Source: Oceanobacillus chungangensis (GTDB lineage: Bacteria > Bacillota > Bacilli > Bacillales > Amphibacillaceae). From it: DNA of 64,000 bases. This document shows, one piece after another, positions 8,105-15,916 of this stretch. The stretch lies in assembly GCF_003369565.1 (NCBI RefSeq), contig NZ_PIOD01000025.1, forward strand, positions 361,721 to 425,720, in the 5' to 3' direction. Below the pieces are notes generated by a model that saw only the letters and a list, made by a program, of their open reading frames with translations, was not told the DNA's origin and did no database searches. A program made the position numbers and the translations under genes. Each line of letters starts with the position of its first letter. Position 1 is the first letter of the stretch.

Positions 8105-8872
8105 TTGGAACCGATTCATTCATATACGGATAAGAAATCATACATCGATCAAATTGATCCAATATCGAAATTGTTATTTGCTTTTGTGTCTATTTTTATT
8201 ACATATTTGTTTTCGTCTATTCCGATTACCTGCTTCGTTTTGTTGATAAGTATCGTATTGTTAATGGTTGGCCGGGTGTTAAGAAAGATCGTGCCATTAT
8301 TAGCAATTAGTTTTACGCTATTGTTATCAATCATAATCGTCCAAGGGTTAACCCATCCAACGAATGAAATGCCGTTGCTGACGCTTGGAACGATTGTTTT
8401 TTATCAAGAGGGACTTACCTTTGCATTATTAATTACATTACGTGTGTTTAATATGCTTGCTGCATTTGGTGTGCTTATTTTAACAACAAAACCTGACGAT
8501 CTAATGGAATCCTTAATGAAGCAAGGAATGTCGCCTAAAATCAGCTACGTATTTCTTTCGGTATTTCAGCTTATACCACAAATGCGTGCAACTTTAGGAA
8601 AGATTACTGATGCACAGCGATCACGGGGGATGGAGACGGAAGGAAGCCTAATGATAAGAATAAAAGCATTCTTTCCATTACTTGGTCCTGCTGTACTAAG
8701 TTCATTAAACATGACGAAGGAGAGAGCGATTGCCCTAGAAGTAAGAGGATTTAGTTCAAAAGGGAAGAAGACTTTTATAAGCGAAGAAAAATCGTATTTC
8801 TACCCCAAATTTGTCAGGTGTGGACTTATAATTTTATTGATTGCTGCAATTGTTTGGAGGATTGTTGGATGA
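8105..8872 (+). CDS. ECF transporter T component (EcfT-like)
   Basis: 255 aa from TTG 8105, chosen because AAAGGAGG lies 7 bp upstream and the open frame before it encodes nothing family-like. Hydrophobic N-terminal half, then a cytoplasmic coupling region with two short A-R-[SG]-like helices: AQRSRGMETEG (about residues 175-185) and ALEVRGFSSKGKKTF (about 214-228), the hallmark of EcfT that docks on the two ATPases. Stop overlaps the ATG of the first ATPase gene. Confidence 0.85.
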   Translation: MEPIHSYTDKKSYIDQIDPISKLLFAFVSIFITYLFSSIPITCFVLLISIVLLMVGRVLRKIVPLLAISFTLLLSIIIVQGLTHPTNEMPLLTLGTIVFYQEGLTFALLITLRVFNMLAAFGVLILTTKPDDLMESLMKQGMSPKISYVFLSVFQLIPQMRATLGKITDAQRSRGMETEGSLMIRIKAFFPLLGPAVLSSLNMTKERAIALEVRGFSSKGKKTFISEEKSYFYPKFVRCGLIILLIAAIVWRIVG

Positions 8873-9711
8873 GCAAAATTCGTGTAGAGGGTCTGAAATA
8901 TCGTTATCCAGATATGGATAGTTTGGTACTGGATGATCTAAGCTTTGAAGTGGAAAAGGGAGCGTTTATTGGTATTGTCGGTGAGAATACTGCTGGAAAA
9001 TCAACACTCTGTTATGCATTAACAGGGCTTGTACCTCATTTCTTTAAGGGGGCATATGGCGGTAATGTCTTAATTGATAATATAGATGTTAAACAGAGTG
9101 AAATTAGTGATGTGACTAGCAAAGCAGGACTCGTTTTCGATCAGCCATTCTCACAAATGACAGGTTCAAAAACAACAGTATATGAAGAAATCGCCTTTGG
9201 ATTAGAGAATTCTGGAGTAGAACGTGAAGAAATGCGTATTCGTATAGATAATAGTTTACGTTTAATGGATATTGAGCATTTGCAAAATAAAAATCCCTAT
9301 GATTTATCTGGTGGACAAATGCAACGAGTCGCAATCGCCAGTGTACTTGCAATGAAACCAGATGTAATCGTCTTGGATGAACCGACCTCACAGCTTGATC
9401 CACAAGGGTCTGACGAAGTTTTTCAGGTTATAGCAAAACTCGCAGAATCCGGAATTACTATCATAATGGCGGAACATAAATTGGAGAAACTGGCAGAGTA
9501 TGCCTCAAAGATTTTACTGTTACATAAAGGAAAGCAGATAGCCTATGGTTCCCCTAAGGAAGTATTTTCCCGGGATGATATTCTAGAATATGGTATTGCT
9601 CCACCTGTTTATGTCAGAATTGCTAAAGCCTTGAAGTTGAAAAATAAAGCAGGGTTTTATCCAATAACCTTGGATGGCCTAAAGCAGCAATGGAATGTAG
9701 GTGATGAATGA
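8869..9711 (+). CDS. ECF transporter ATPase, first subunit
   Basis: 280 aa; ATG overlaps the TGA of the T gene and has GGAGG 9 bp upstream. Walker A GENTAGKST (about residues 37-45), intact ABC signature LSGGQMQRV (about 144-152), Walker B VIVLDEP (about 165-171) and the switch His in MAEHK (about 200). It powers vitamin uptake together with the next gene as a heterodimer under the T subunit. The C-terminal extension after residue 240 is typical of ECF ATPases. Confidence 0.9.
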   Translation: MSKIRVEGLKYRYPDMDSLVLDDLSFEVEKGAFIGIVGENTAGKSTLCYALTGLVPHFFKGAYGGNVLIDNIDVKQSEISDVTSKAGLVFDQPFSQMTGSKTTVYEEIAFGLENSGVEREEMRIRIDNSLRLMDIEHLQNKNPYDLSGGQMQRVAIASVLAMKPDVIVLDEPTSQLDPQGSDEVFQVIAKLAESGITIIMAEHKLEKLAEYASKILLLHKGKQIAYGSPKEVFSRDDILEYGIAPPVYVRIAKALKLKNKAGFYPITLDGLKQQWNVGDE

Positions 9712-10526
9712 TGGCAGAAATTAATGTGCGTGAACTCCATTTTAGTTATTATCCAGACCAGGAAATATTAAAGGGGATCAATCTCCATTTTAAGGAGAAA
9801 TCCGCAGCGATAATTGGTCAAAATGGAGCAGGAAAGACAACTTTAGTAAAGTTATTTAAAGGATTATTAAAACCGGTAAAAGGTGATGTTTTAATAAATG
9901 CTACCAATACGAAGGAGATAACAGCAGCGAAACTAGCAAATCAGATTGGTTTAGTATTTCAAAATCCAAACGATCAGATATTTAAAAGCAATGTAATTGA
10001 TGAAGTTAAATATGGTCCATTAATGATTGGCTTTACTGAGAAAGAGGCAAGTATTCAGGCAGATTTAGCACTTGAAGCGGTAGGTTTAAGAGGATTGGAA
10101 CAAGTGAATCCCTATGATTTAAGTTTATATGAGCGAAAGATGATTAGTATTGCATCAATTCTTGCGATGGATACGCCAATTGTTATTTTTGATGAACCGA
10201 CAATGGGTCAAGATTCTCAAGGGAAGGAGAGAATAAAAGCGATAATTAATCGTTTACGCCAAGAAGGAAAGTTGGTTCTATCGATTATCCATGACATGGA
10301 TTTTGCTGCTGATGTATTCGAACGAGCAATTGTAATGAAAGATGGGCAGATTCTATTGGATGGTGAGCCGAGAGAAATATTTGCTGAAGTGGAATTATTA
10401 AAAGAAGCTTATTTAGAACAACCCAATGTGACACGAATCGGCAGAGAACTCGGAGCAGAACGGGTATTTCTAAATGAAAAGGAATTAATCGATTGGTTAA
10501 AAATACAGCATGCTACACTTCAGTAA
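9708..10526 (+). CDS. ECF transporter ATPase, second subunit with degenerate signature
   Basis: 272 aa (or 271 from the next ATG at 9711); overlaps the stop of the first ATPase gene. Walker A GQNGAGKTT (about residues 37-45), Walker B IVIFDEP (about 159-165) and the switch His in IIHDMD (about 195) are intact. The ABC signature is LSLYERK in place of LSGGQ/LSKGE (about 139-145). In a heterodimer this would make one of the two ATP sites non-canonical. A bidirectional terminator lies downstream. Confidence 0.9.
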   Translation: MMAEINVRELHFSYYPDQEILKGINLHFKEKSAAIIGQNGAGKTTLVKLFKGLLKPVKGDVLINATNTKEITAAKLANQIGLVFQNPNDQIFKSNVIDEVKYGPLMIGFTEKEASIQADLALEAVGLRGLEQVNPYDLSLYERKMISIASILAMDTPIVIFDEPTMGQDSQGKERIKAIINRLRQEGKLVLSIIHDMDFAADVFERAIVMKDGQILLDGEPREIFAEVELLKEAYLEQPNVTRIGRELGAERVFLNEKELIDWLKIQHATLQ

Positions 10527-10642
10527 GCTAGCAAACGCATTAGCAATAGAAGAAGCGTAATCTTTTTACGTAAAAGTGGCTCGCACATAACCAAAATATC
10601 GCTCAACTCTGGCGAATGATTATTGGAAAAGCTAACTATATA
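10527..10642. other. Spacer after the ECF operon
   Basis: No gene or recognised element before the convergent terminator. Confidence 0.4.
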
Positions 10643-10707
10643 AAGAAAAATCCGAACCAATTCAAATTCTTTCTGAAGAATTTTGAATCATAGTTCGGAT
10701 TTTTCTT
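10643..10707. terminator. Bidirectional terminator between the ECF operon and the PBP gene
   Basis: Perfect 15-bp arms AAGAAAAATCCGAAC (10643-10657) and GTTCGGATTTTTCTT (10693-10707), with A/T runs on both sides and further pairing inside (AATTC..GAATT). Works for convergent genes on both strands, although the minus-strand stop is about 150 bp away. Confidence 0.85.
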
Positions 10708-10854
10708 AGACTAAAATATTTTTGCACCAATCTATTTGCTTGGAGTTTCTTTTTTCTAACGAAGAAATATTCGACTTGTCGAACTATCCCAAAAAGCGGG
10801 CGCATTCTGTACCTCGCACTAACGGGCACTTTCGCTTTTATGCATGGTGTTCAC

Positions 10855-12864
10855 TCACTTTATTTCCATTAAAAGATCAGCCATCTTTTCAACGATATAA
10901 CTGCTGCCTTTTTCCTGTGTTTCTTCGATCATCATTGCAATTAATATATCTTGTGAATCAGAAGGGTAGGCGACAAACCAGCTATTCTCCGCACCACCTT
11001 GTTCACTCGTTAGCTTAAGCTCAGCTGTTCCTGTTTTTCCAGCTATCGGAAAGTCTGCGTCATTTGCTTTATGTGCTGTCCCATTAGGCTCAGTAACAAC
11101 TGCTCGCATTGCTTCTTGGATGTCTGTCGCTTGATCTTCTGTAATTAATCCTTCTTGCCATATTTCCCCTGTTTTTTCAGTCATTAGCAATGTTGGTTTT
11201 ATCATATTTCCACCATTTAAAAATGTTGTATAGGTAGAAGCGATATGAAGTGGACTTACTTCTAATTGTCCCTGTCCATAGCTAGAGTTTGCGAGCTGTA
11301 CCTCATCCTCCATGGTTCCAGTTGAGGATACAGATGAAGCGGTAATCGGATACTCGTAAGGTAACGCTTCGCCGAATCCGAATTGCTCCATCCCTGTGAC
11401 AAAGGCATCAGTTCCCATCTCAACAGCCTTCATTGCGTAATAAATATTATCGGATCGAACGAGAGAGTCACGTAAATCGACTGGTCCATTAGAAGTGGAA
11501 ACTCTTCGTACTTCATAATCACCCCAACCTGATCCATTGCTCCATGTTAATCCATTAATTTCAATTCCTTCATCTGGTACAATTATGCCATTTTGCAAGC
11601 CGATGCTAGCGGTTACTGGTTTAATAACAGACCCAGGCGCATAAGTTGCAGAGAAACGATTTAGTAATGGATTTTTCGGGTCATCTTGTAATGTTGCCCA
11701 TATGTTGCTAGTTGTACCATATAGAATCTCATTTGGGTCAAAGGACGGACTACTAACTAATGCTAACGTTTCCCCTGTTTTCGGATTAATCGCTGCAGAA
11801 GACCCTGAATCCTCACCATAGTTTGCATAAATCTTTTCTTGAATATTAATATCGATCGTGACCGAAATATTTTCTCCATTTTTAACAGGCTTCTCTACAA
11901 TAACGACGTCTTCCTCATTCTCTTTAGATATTGTGACTTGAATACCTGGTTCTCCTTTAAGACGCTGTTCATATAATTGTTCCAATCCACGTTTGCCAAT
12001 TACATCATTTGCACTGTAAACGCCAGGCTCTTGTTTCTCTAGCTCCTCTGCGGTGATTTGTCCAATATAACCAACTAAATGTGCGGCAGCTTTACCAGCT
12101 GGGTAGACACGACCAGATACCTCTTGGCTACTAATCCCATCTATTTGCCATAATTGAGTTAATAGTTCTTCATCATAGATTTTTTTAATCGGAACAAATA
12201 AATTTGGTTGAACCCATCCAGCACTTAAAGCGTTATCGATCGAATCAACAGATATGTTTAATGCTTTGGCGATTTTTTCCTTATTTTCCTCTGGATTATT
12301 TCCGAGTTTTTCAGGAACAATCCCAACCTCATACACGACATCATTCAAAGCTAATGGCATTTGATTACGATCAAGGATTTCTCCACGAATAGGTGTCGTC
12401 GTGTGAAAATTAATCTCGCCACCATCTTTTAACTCTGGAAAAACAAACCCTTGATTCCATTGAACAAACCAATCTTCTGCTTCTTCTTCCCCTTCACGGA
12501 CAAGGGTTGCTTCATAATCAAATGAAATTGGTCCTGCGAAGGTTTCCATTTCAACCGTAAATGGTAATGTAGCCGTCCCCTCCTCCATAGCTGTCTTAAG
12601 ACTTTCTTCCTCCAATGCTTCGTAGGACACTGCAATTTCTGAAACTTGAAGATCATCGTAAATCTTTTGCTGACGTTCTACTGATTGTTCTGCAGGAAAA
12701 GCTTCCTTAGTATCGGCTGAGAAGTAGTCATATAATTTTCCTATTTCAAGTTCATTCCAATTTGATACAAATGCCTCGAATCGGTCATTAGGTGTCACTT
12801 TCTCCTCTGAACATGCAACTAAAACGACTGACATAAAAATAAATAAAACGAGCCATTTTTTCAT
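10855..12864 (-). CDS. pbpC: Class B penicillin-binding protein, MecA_N type (PBP3/PbpC-like)
   Basis: 669 aa. A lipoprotein-like signal ends in LVAC (Cys about 18), then an NTF2-like MecA_N domain (about 25-140), a PBP dimerisation domain (about 160-320) and a D,D-transpeptidase domain (about 345-665). Catalytic motifs: SVIK with nucleophile Ser412, SDN (about 470) and KTGT (about 610). It crosslinks septal or lateral peptidoglycan outside the membrane. B. subtilis PbpC and staphylococcal PBP2a share this layout and can have low beta-lactam affinity; resistance cannot be claimed from sequence alone. ATG with GGGGGT upstream. Separate transcription unit. Confidence 0.85.
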   Translation of the reverse strand: MKKWLVLFIFMSVVLVACSEEKVTPNDRFEAFVSNWNELEIGKLYDYFSADTKEAFPAEQSVERQQKIYDDLQVSEIAVSYEALEEESLKTAMEEGTATLPFTVEMETFAGPISFDYEATLVREGEEEAEDWFVQWNQGFVFPELKDGGEINFHTTTPIRGEILDRNQMPLALNDVVYEVGIVPEKLGNNPEENKEKIAKALNISVDSIDNALSAGWVQPNLFVPIKKIYDEELLTQLWQIDGISSQEVSGRVYPAGKAAAHLVGYIGQITAEELEKQEPGVYSANDVIGKRGLEQLYEQRLKGEPGIQVTISKENEEDVVIVEKPVKNGENISVTIDINIQEKIYANYGEDSGSSAAINPKTGETLALVSSPSFDPNEILYGTTSNIWATLQDDPKNPLLNRFSATYAPGSVIKPVTASIGLQNGIIVPDEGIEINGLTWSNGSGWGDYEVRRVSTSNGPVDLRDSLVRSDNIYYAMKAVEMGTDAFVTGMEQFGFGEALPYEYPITASSVSSTGTMEDEVQLANSSYGQGQLEVSPLHIASTYTTFLNGGNMIKPTLLMTEKTGEIWQEGLITEDQATDIQEAMRAVVTEPNGTAHKANDADFPIAGKTGTAELKLTSEQGGAENSWFVAYPSDSQDILIAMMIEETQEKGSSYIVEKMADLLMEIK

Positions 12865-12961
12865 CTAATTACCCCCAATCTTATCCAGTTAATTATAACA
12901 TTTTCTTGGAATAATAAACTATTTTGGATACGCTAGGCTAGCTATTTTAAAAAGTAATCTA

Positions 12962-13000
12962 AAAGAAACAGTCACACTATGGAAAATAGTGTGACTGTCT
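12962..13000 (-). terminator. Terminator after the LCP gene
   Basis: Arms ACAGTCACACTAT (12968-12980) and ATAGTGTGACTGT (12986-12998), perfect 13-bp stem; read on the minus strand it is followed by TTCTTTT. Confidence 0.8.
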
Positions 13001-13015
13001 AATTATAATTATGAT

Positions 13016-13960
13016 TTAGTTTGCTTCCATATGAGCAGTTACTTCATCATGGATTCGGTTGAATTCTGAATCTGGCACTACATAATACCATACGCCATTC
13101 ATCATTTGACCACTACCGTTAATTTCTAAAGTTGTTACATTACTACCAGTGTTACGGTAACCAGTAAATAAGGTTTGTATCTTTTCCTTATCCAGGTCTG
13201 TTTGTACATTACCACCTAAAATGTTAAGAATCTCACCTATTTTTGTAATGCTGCTGAAATTGGCTCCTTCTTTCATTGCAGCAGTAATTACATTTCTCTG
13301 ACGTTCATTTCTACCTAGGTCACCGCGAGCGTCACCTTTACGCATTCGAATGTAATCTAGTGCTTCTTCACCGTTTAACCGAATTTCACCTTCTGGGAAG
13401 GTAGAACCACCTTGAGAAAATGCGAGACTATTATTTACTGTAACTCCACCTAAAGCATCAATTCCTTGTTGGAATCCTTCCATATTAACTCGTGCATACA
13501 CATGGACAGGGAGATCAAATGCTTCCTCTACCGTTTGAACAGATAACTCCGTACCACCAAATGCATAAGCATGATTAATCTTATCCATGCCACGACCCGG
13601 AATGTTTACATACGTATCTCGCGGGATACTCAGCATTGTCATCGAGTTGGTTTTCGGATTTAATGATAATAGAATCATCGTATCAGAACGTCCTTTATCA
13701 CCAGAGCGCTCATCAACACCAAGAAGCAGTGCATTTACTGATTCAGTATCTTTGAAAATCTGTTGAATTGCCTTTTGTCGTTCTGGATCATCATCTCTTG
13801 ATAATGGACTATGCATTGTCTCAATTGTATTTCCAAGTTCATTCCAAAGGTAAACGGCAAAACCTACACCAATTAATAGAATAGCAAGTATGATTCCACC
13901 GACCCAATAAGGCCATTTGCGTTTTTTCTTATTATTTCTATTTTCTGCTCTAGAAACCAC
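13016..13960 (-). CDS. LytR-CpsA-Psr (LCP) family cell-wall ligase
   Basis: 314 aa. A basic cytoplasmic start (RNNKKKRK), one transmembrane helix (about 20-40) and an extracellular LCP domain with the conserved segments LLGVDERSGDKGRSDTMIL, SIPRDTYV (Arg/Asp near 108-109), DKINHAYAFGG and RKGDARGDLGRNERQR. LCP enzymes transfer undecaprenyl-linked teichoic acid or related polymers to peptidoglycan. B. subtilis carries yvhJ (tagV) beside yvyE-degSU, and this gene sits in the same neighbourhood, so TagV-like is plausible. Start is GTG 13960 with GAGGAG 8 bp upstream; the ATG two bases before is out of frame. Confidence 0.85.
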   Translation of the reverse strand: MVSRAENRNNKKKRKWPYWVGGIILAILLIGVGFAVYLWNELGNTIETMHSPLSRDDDPERQKAIQQIFKDTESVNALLLGVDERSGDKGRSDTMILLSLNPKTNSMTMLSIPRDTYVNIPGRGMDKINHAYAFGGTELSVQTVEEAFDLPVHVYARVNMEGFQQGIDALGGVTVNNSLAFSQGGSTFPEGEIRLNGEEALDYIRMRKGDARGDLGRNERQRNVITAAMKEGANFSSITKIGEILNILGGNVQTDLDKEKIQTLFTGYRNTGSNVTTLEINGSGQMMNGVWYYVVPDSEFNRIHDEVTAHMEAN

Positions 13961-14300
13961 ATGAATTCTCCTCTATGTTTTAATAAGTCTGAAAAAATAG
14001 GACGAATGATAGACAAAATTAGCTAACCCTGGATAAATTATAGCGGATTTGAGAATAATAGTCTATCAAATATTGTGAGATATAAGATAAAAATGTCGTA
14101 TTTTAGAGTGATTTCACTGTATGTAAGGAAGTATTATCGTTAATGATCTGGAGTATAAGAAAGATTTCATCGAAGAAGTGCTAATGTATTGTTCTAGATA
14201 TAATTTAAAAAATGTAGTTATTTGATAATTAAAGAAAATAAACGAATAAGTAAGTAAAAAGTTTATTACATAGTCTTTTTGACTGTATTTAAGGTTTCCT
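13961..14300. other. Intergenic stretch upstream of the LCP gene
   Basis: AT-rich, no gene or RNA motif recognised. It must contain the minus-strand LCP promoter, but no box pair stands out. Confidence 0.4.
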
Positions 14301-14318
14301 AATTTAAGAAAAATAAAG

Positions 14319-14364
14319 TATACTACACTTGTTGGGTTCTTTATAACGAATTTTTGTGTTCTTA
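14319..14364 (+). promoter_or_regulatory. Promoter-like -10 box followed by two SinR-type sites
   Basis: TATACT (14319-14324) is followed by GTTCTTT (14336-14342) and GTTCTTA (14358-14364), same orientation and 22 bp apart. The reported SinR operator core is GTTCTYT, often in multiples. No ORF follows at once; a transcript starting here would run into the sinI leader. No good -35 is seen, so promoter status is uncertain. Confidence 0.35.
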
Positions 14365-14522
14365 ATAATAAAATATTGAATAAATTTAAACAGGAATGGA
14401 GGGAGAAATTATTAATCTAGTTTCACTAGAGAGACTAAGAAGGGATTAGGCAGGGAAATAGTTGGCGGTTTTTAAATAATAAAACTTGATGAATGATATC
14501 GAAAATAACAGGACTATAGACA

Positions 14523-14565
14523 TGACGTCACATTACAAAACTAGTTAATATGCGACAAAACTAGT
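14523..14565. promoter_or_regulatory. Upstream activator-like sites of the sinI promoter
   Basis: Palindrome TGACGTCA (14523-14530), then the 11-mer ACAAAACTAGT twice (14535-14545 and 14555-14565), exactly 20 bp or two helical turns apart, ending 25 bp before the -10 box. Direct phased repeats of this kind are usually operator or activator sites. The second repeat overlaps TTTTGTCGCAT on the opposite strand, reminiscent of a Spo0A box but not a match. Confidence 0.5.
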
Positions 14566-14590
14566 CAGTCATTAGACCTGTTAACTATAG

Positions 14591-14596
14591 TATAAT
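14591..14596 (+). promoter_or_regulatory. -10 box of the sinI riboswitch transcript
   Basis: TATAAT. The -35 region is poor, in keeping with an activator-dependent promoter. Transcription would start near 14603, about 10 nt before the first paired base of the riboswitch, as expected for a leader RNA. Confidence 0.6.
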
Positions 14597-14612
14597 AGGC
14601 TTACGATAATAA

Positions 14613-14706
14613 GAGTTCATCAGTTAAAGGCAAACCATTTGAAAAAATGGGACGCAAAATCACAGATCTAAGGCTAAATGCTAGGATGGCTGGATTGTCT
14701 GAACGA
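14613..14706 (+). ncRNA. c-di-GMP-I (GEMM) riboswitch in the sinI leader
   Basis: All hallmark blocks of the GEMM-I aptamer occur in order: AAAGGCAAACC, a P2 hairpin CCATTT-GAAA-AAATGG with a GNRA tetraloop, GGGACGCAAAATC, CTAAGG, then TAGGATGGCTGGATTGTC. P3 is supported by AATC/GATT and CAG/CTG pairing, P1 by GTTCA (14615-14619) with TGAAC (14700-14704). The sinI ribosome site GGGGGATGG starts 8 nt after P1 and no intrinsic terminator lies between, so control is probably at translation start or RNA stability. Direction (on or off) cannot be told from sequence. Confidence 0.9.
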
Positions 14707-14723
14707 TAATTGGGGGATGGAAT

Positions 14724-14852
14724 GTGGTGAATACAATAGATGATATTGTGTTAGATTATGAATGGATTACACTTATTAAAGAAGCAAAAGTGTTAGGAAT
14801 AACCATTGAAGAAATCCGCCTTTTTCTTGAAGATGACAGTGAAAAACCGTGA
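14724..14852 (+). CDS. sinI: SinI antirepressor, short form
   Basis: 42 aa from GTG 14724 (GTG 14727 is an alternative), with GGGGGATGG upstream. The core LDYEWITLIKEAKVLG followed by ITIEEIRLFLED closely follows B. subtilis SinI (LDQEWVELMVEAKEANI then SPEEIRKYLL), the part that forms the helical hairpin displacing SinR subunits. The B. subtilis protein has 57 aa; the disordered C-terminal tail is missing here. SinI binds SinR one to one and so releases matrix genes from repression. The gene lies right behind the c-di-GMP-I aptamer and 80 bp before sinR. Confidence 0.88.
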   Translation: MVNTIDDIVLDYEWITLIKEAKVLGITIEEIRLFLEDDSEKP

Positions 14853-14901
14853 TATTACAACTAGCCGATGTTATTTTTAGAATTACCCACTTATTTTATG
14901 G

Positions 14902-14907
14902 TATAAT
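14902..14907 (+). promoter_or_regulatory. -10 box of a separate sinR promoter
   Basis: TATAAT in the sinI-sinR gap, about 26 bp before the sinR start. B. subtilis sinR also has its own constitutive promoter, which lets SinR be made without SinI. Confidence 0.55.
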
Positions 14908-14932
14908 TCGCAATGAGAGTGGGTGAGACGAT

Positions 14933-15262
14933 TTGATAGGTGAAAAAATCAAAAAATTACGCCAAGATAAAAAACTATCTATATCAGAACTTGCCGAGCG
15001 TGCAGGTGTAGCAAAATCATACTTAAGTTCTATTGAACGAAACCTTCAATCAAATCCATCGATCCAATTTATCGAGAAGATTAGTAGTGTGTTAGGTGTG
15101 TCGGTAAATGACTTAATTAAGGATATGAATTCCACAGATCCGGCAGACCTGGATGATGAATGGTTAAAAATTGTTAAAGATGCTATGGAATCTGGAGTTA
15201 CGAAAGAGCAATTTAAAGAGTACTTGGAATTTAATAAGTGGCGTAAAAATCATGACAACTAA
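14933..15262 (+). CDS. sinR: SinR master repressor of biofilm genes
   Basis: 109 aa from TTG 14933; the N terminus MIGEKIKKLRQDKKLSISEL aligns residue for residue with SinR. Xre-type helix-turn-helix (residues 6-61) with AERAGVAKSYLSSIERN, then the SinI-like dimerisation hook DDEWLKIVKDAMESGVTKEQ. In B. subtilis SinR represses epsA-O and tapA-sipW-tasA and is titrated by SinI. Ribosome site GGGTGAG is modest, which with the TTG start suggests limited expression. A terminator follows. Confidence 0.95.
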   Translation: MIGEKIKKLRQDKKLSISELAERAGVAKSYLSSIERNLQSNPSIQFIEKISSVLGVSVNDLIKDMNSTDPADLDDEWLKIVKDAMESGVTKEQFKEYLEFNKWRKNHDN

Positions 15263-15275
15263 TAAAAGATGATAG

Positions 15276-15316
15276 AGGAAACCGTTTGAACATTTATGTT
15301 TGGACGGTTTCTTCAG
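15276..15316 (+). terminator. Terminator after sinR
   Basis: GAAACCGT .. ACGGTTTC outer stem with inner GAACAT/ATGTTT pairing, followed by TTC; the T run is short. Confidence 0.65.
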
Positions 15317-15428
15317 TATGTAATAATCTAAAAAATGAATGACATACATACTATACATTTTTGTAATTGAAGCTATACTATTAATAATGAAGCTTTACTA
15401 TAAAAATATTAAAAAAGTTAGGTGCAAG

Positions 15429-15914
15429 ATGCGAAAATATTGGTACTGGCTATTGCCTTTAAGCTGGATGGGTGTCATCTTTTATTCTTCCGGCACACCT
15501 TATGAAAATCAAGATATCAAACCTTTTTTAGGAAATTTCATTGATCTTTCCTTTTTAGAACCGATAATCAGTTGGATAAGCTTTACCTATCATAATAGCA
15601 TTGTTAGTGTTCGTGTGCTTGGTGTTGAAGGTTTCATTGAATTTTTTATTCGAAAAGGTGCACATGTTACTGTGTTTTTCCTTTTATTATGTTTTATTTT
15701 TCTAGCAATCTCAAAAACAAGTGGAATTACGTTCCATAGGAGAATGCTGTTTTCATTTCTTTTAACAGTTGCATATGCTATCTTAGATGAAATTCATCAA
15801 GGTTTTACACCAAATAGAACACCATATATAGGTGATGTAGTGATTGATAGCATTGGCGCAGCAATTGCAGCCTTACTTATCATGACGCTGCATTCAAAAA
15901 AATTAACAAAGTAG
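15429..15914 (+). CDS. VanZ-like membrane protein
   Basis: 161 aa from ATG 15429 (TTAGGTGCAAG upstream); an earlier in-frame start adds a segment without family resemblance. Four to five membrane helices. The VanZ-family signature is visible in FYSSGTPYENQ near the N terminus, RKGAHVTVFF (about 78-87) and the acidic DEIHQGFTPNRTPYIGDVVI (about 121-140). VanZ confers low-level teicoplanin resistance in enterococci, but most homologues, like this one, have no known role. Copy 2 of the dispersed repeat starts right after its stop codon. Confidence 0.8.
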   Translation: MRKYWYWLLPLSWMGVIFYSSGTPYENQDIKPFLGNFIDLSFLEPIISWISFTYHNSIVSVRVLGVEGFIEFFIRKGAHVTVFFLLLCFIFLAISKTSGITFHRRMLFSFLLTVAYAILDEIHQGFTPNRTPYIGDVVIDSIGAAIAALLIMTLHSKKLTK

Positions 15915-15916
15915 TT

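Noticed and set aside
9116-9403. 95-aa minus-strand frame inside the first ECF ATPase gene
   Set aside because: Antisense shadow with no ribosome site and Arg/Leu/His-rich composition.
14397-14448. GGAGGGAG ribosome-like site followed by a 12-codon frame
   Set aside because: The only start codon at good distance is ATT and no protein likeness exists; kept only as part of the sinI upstream region.
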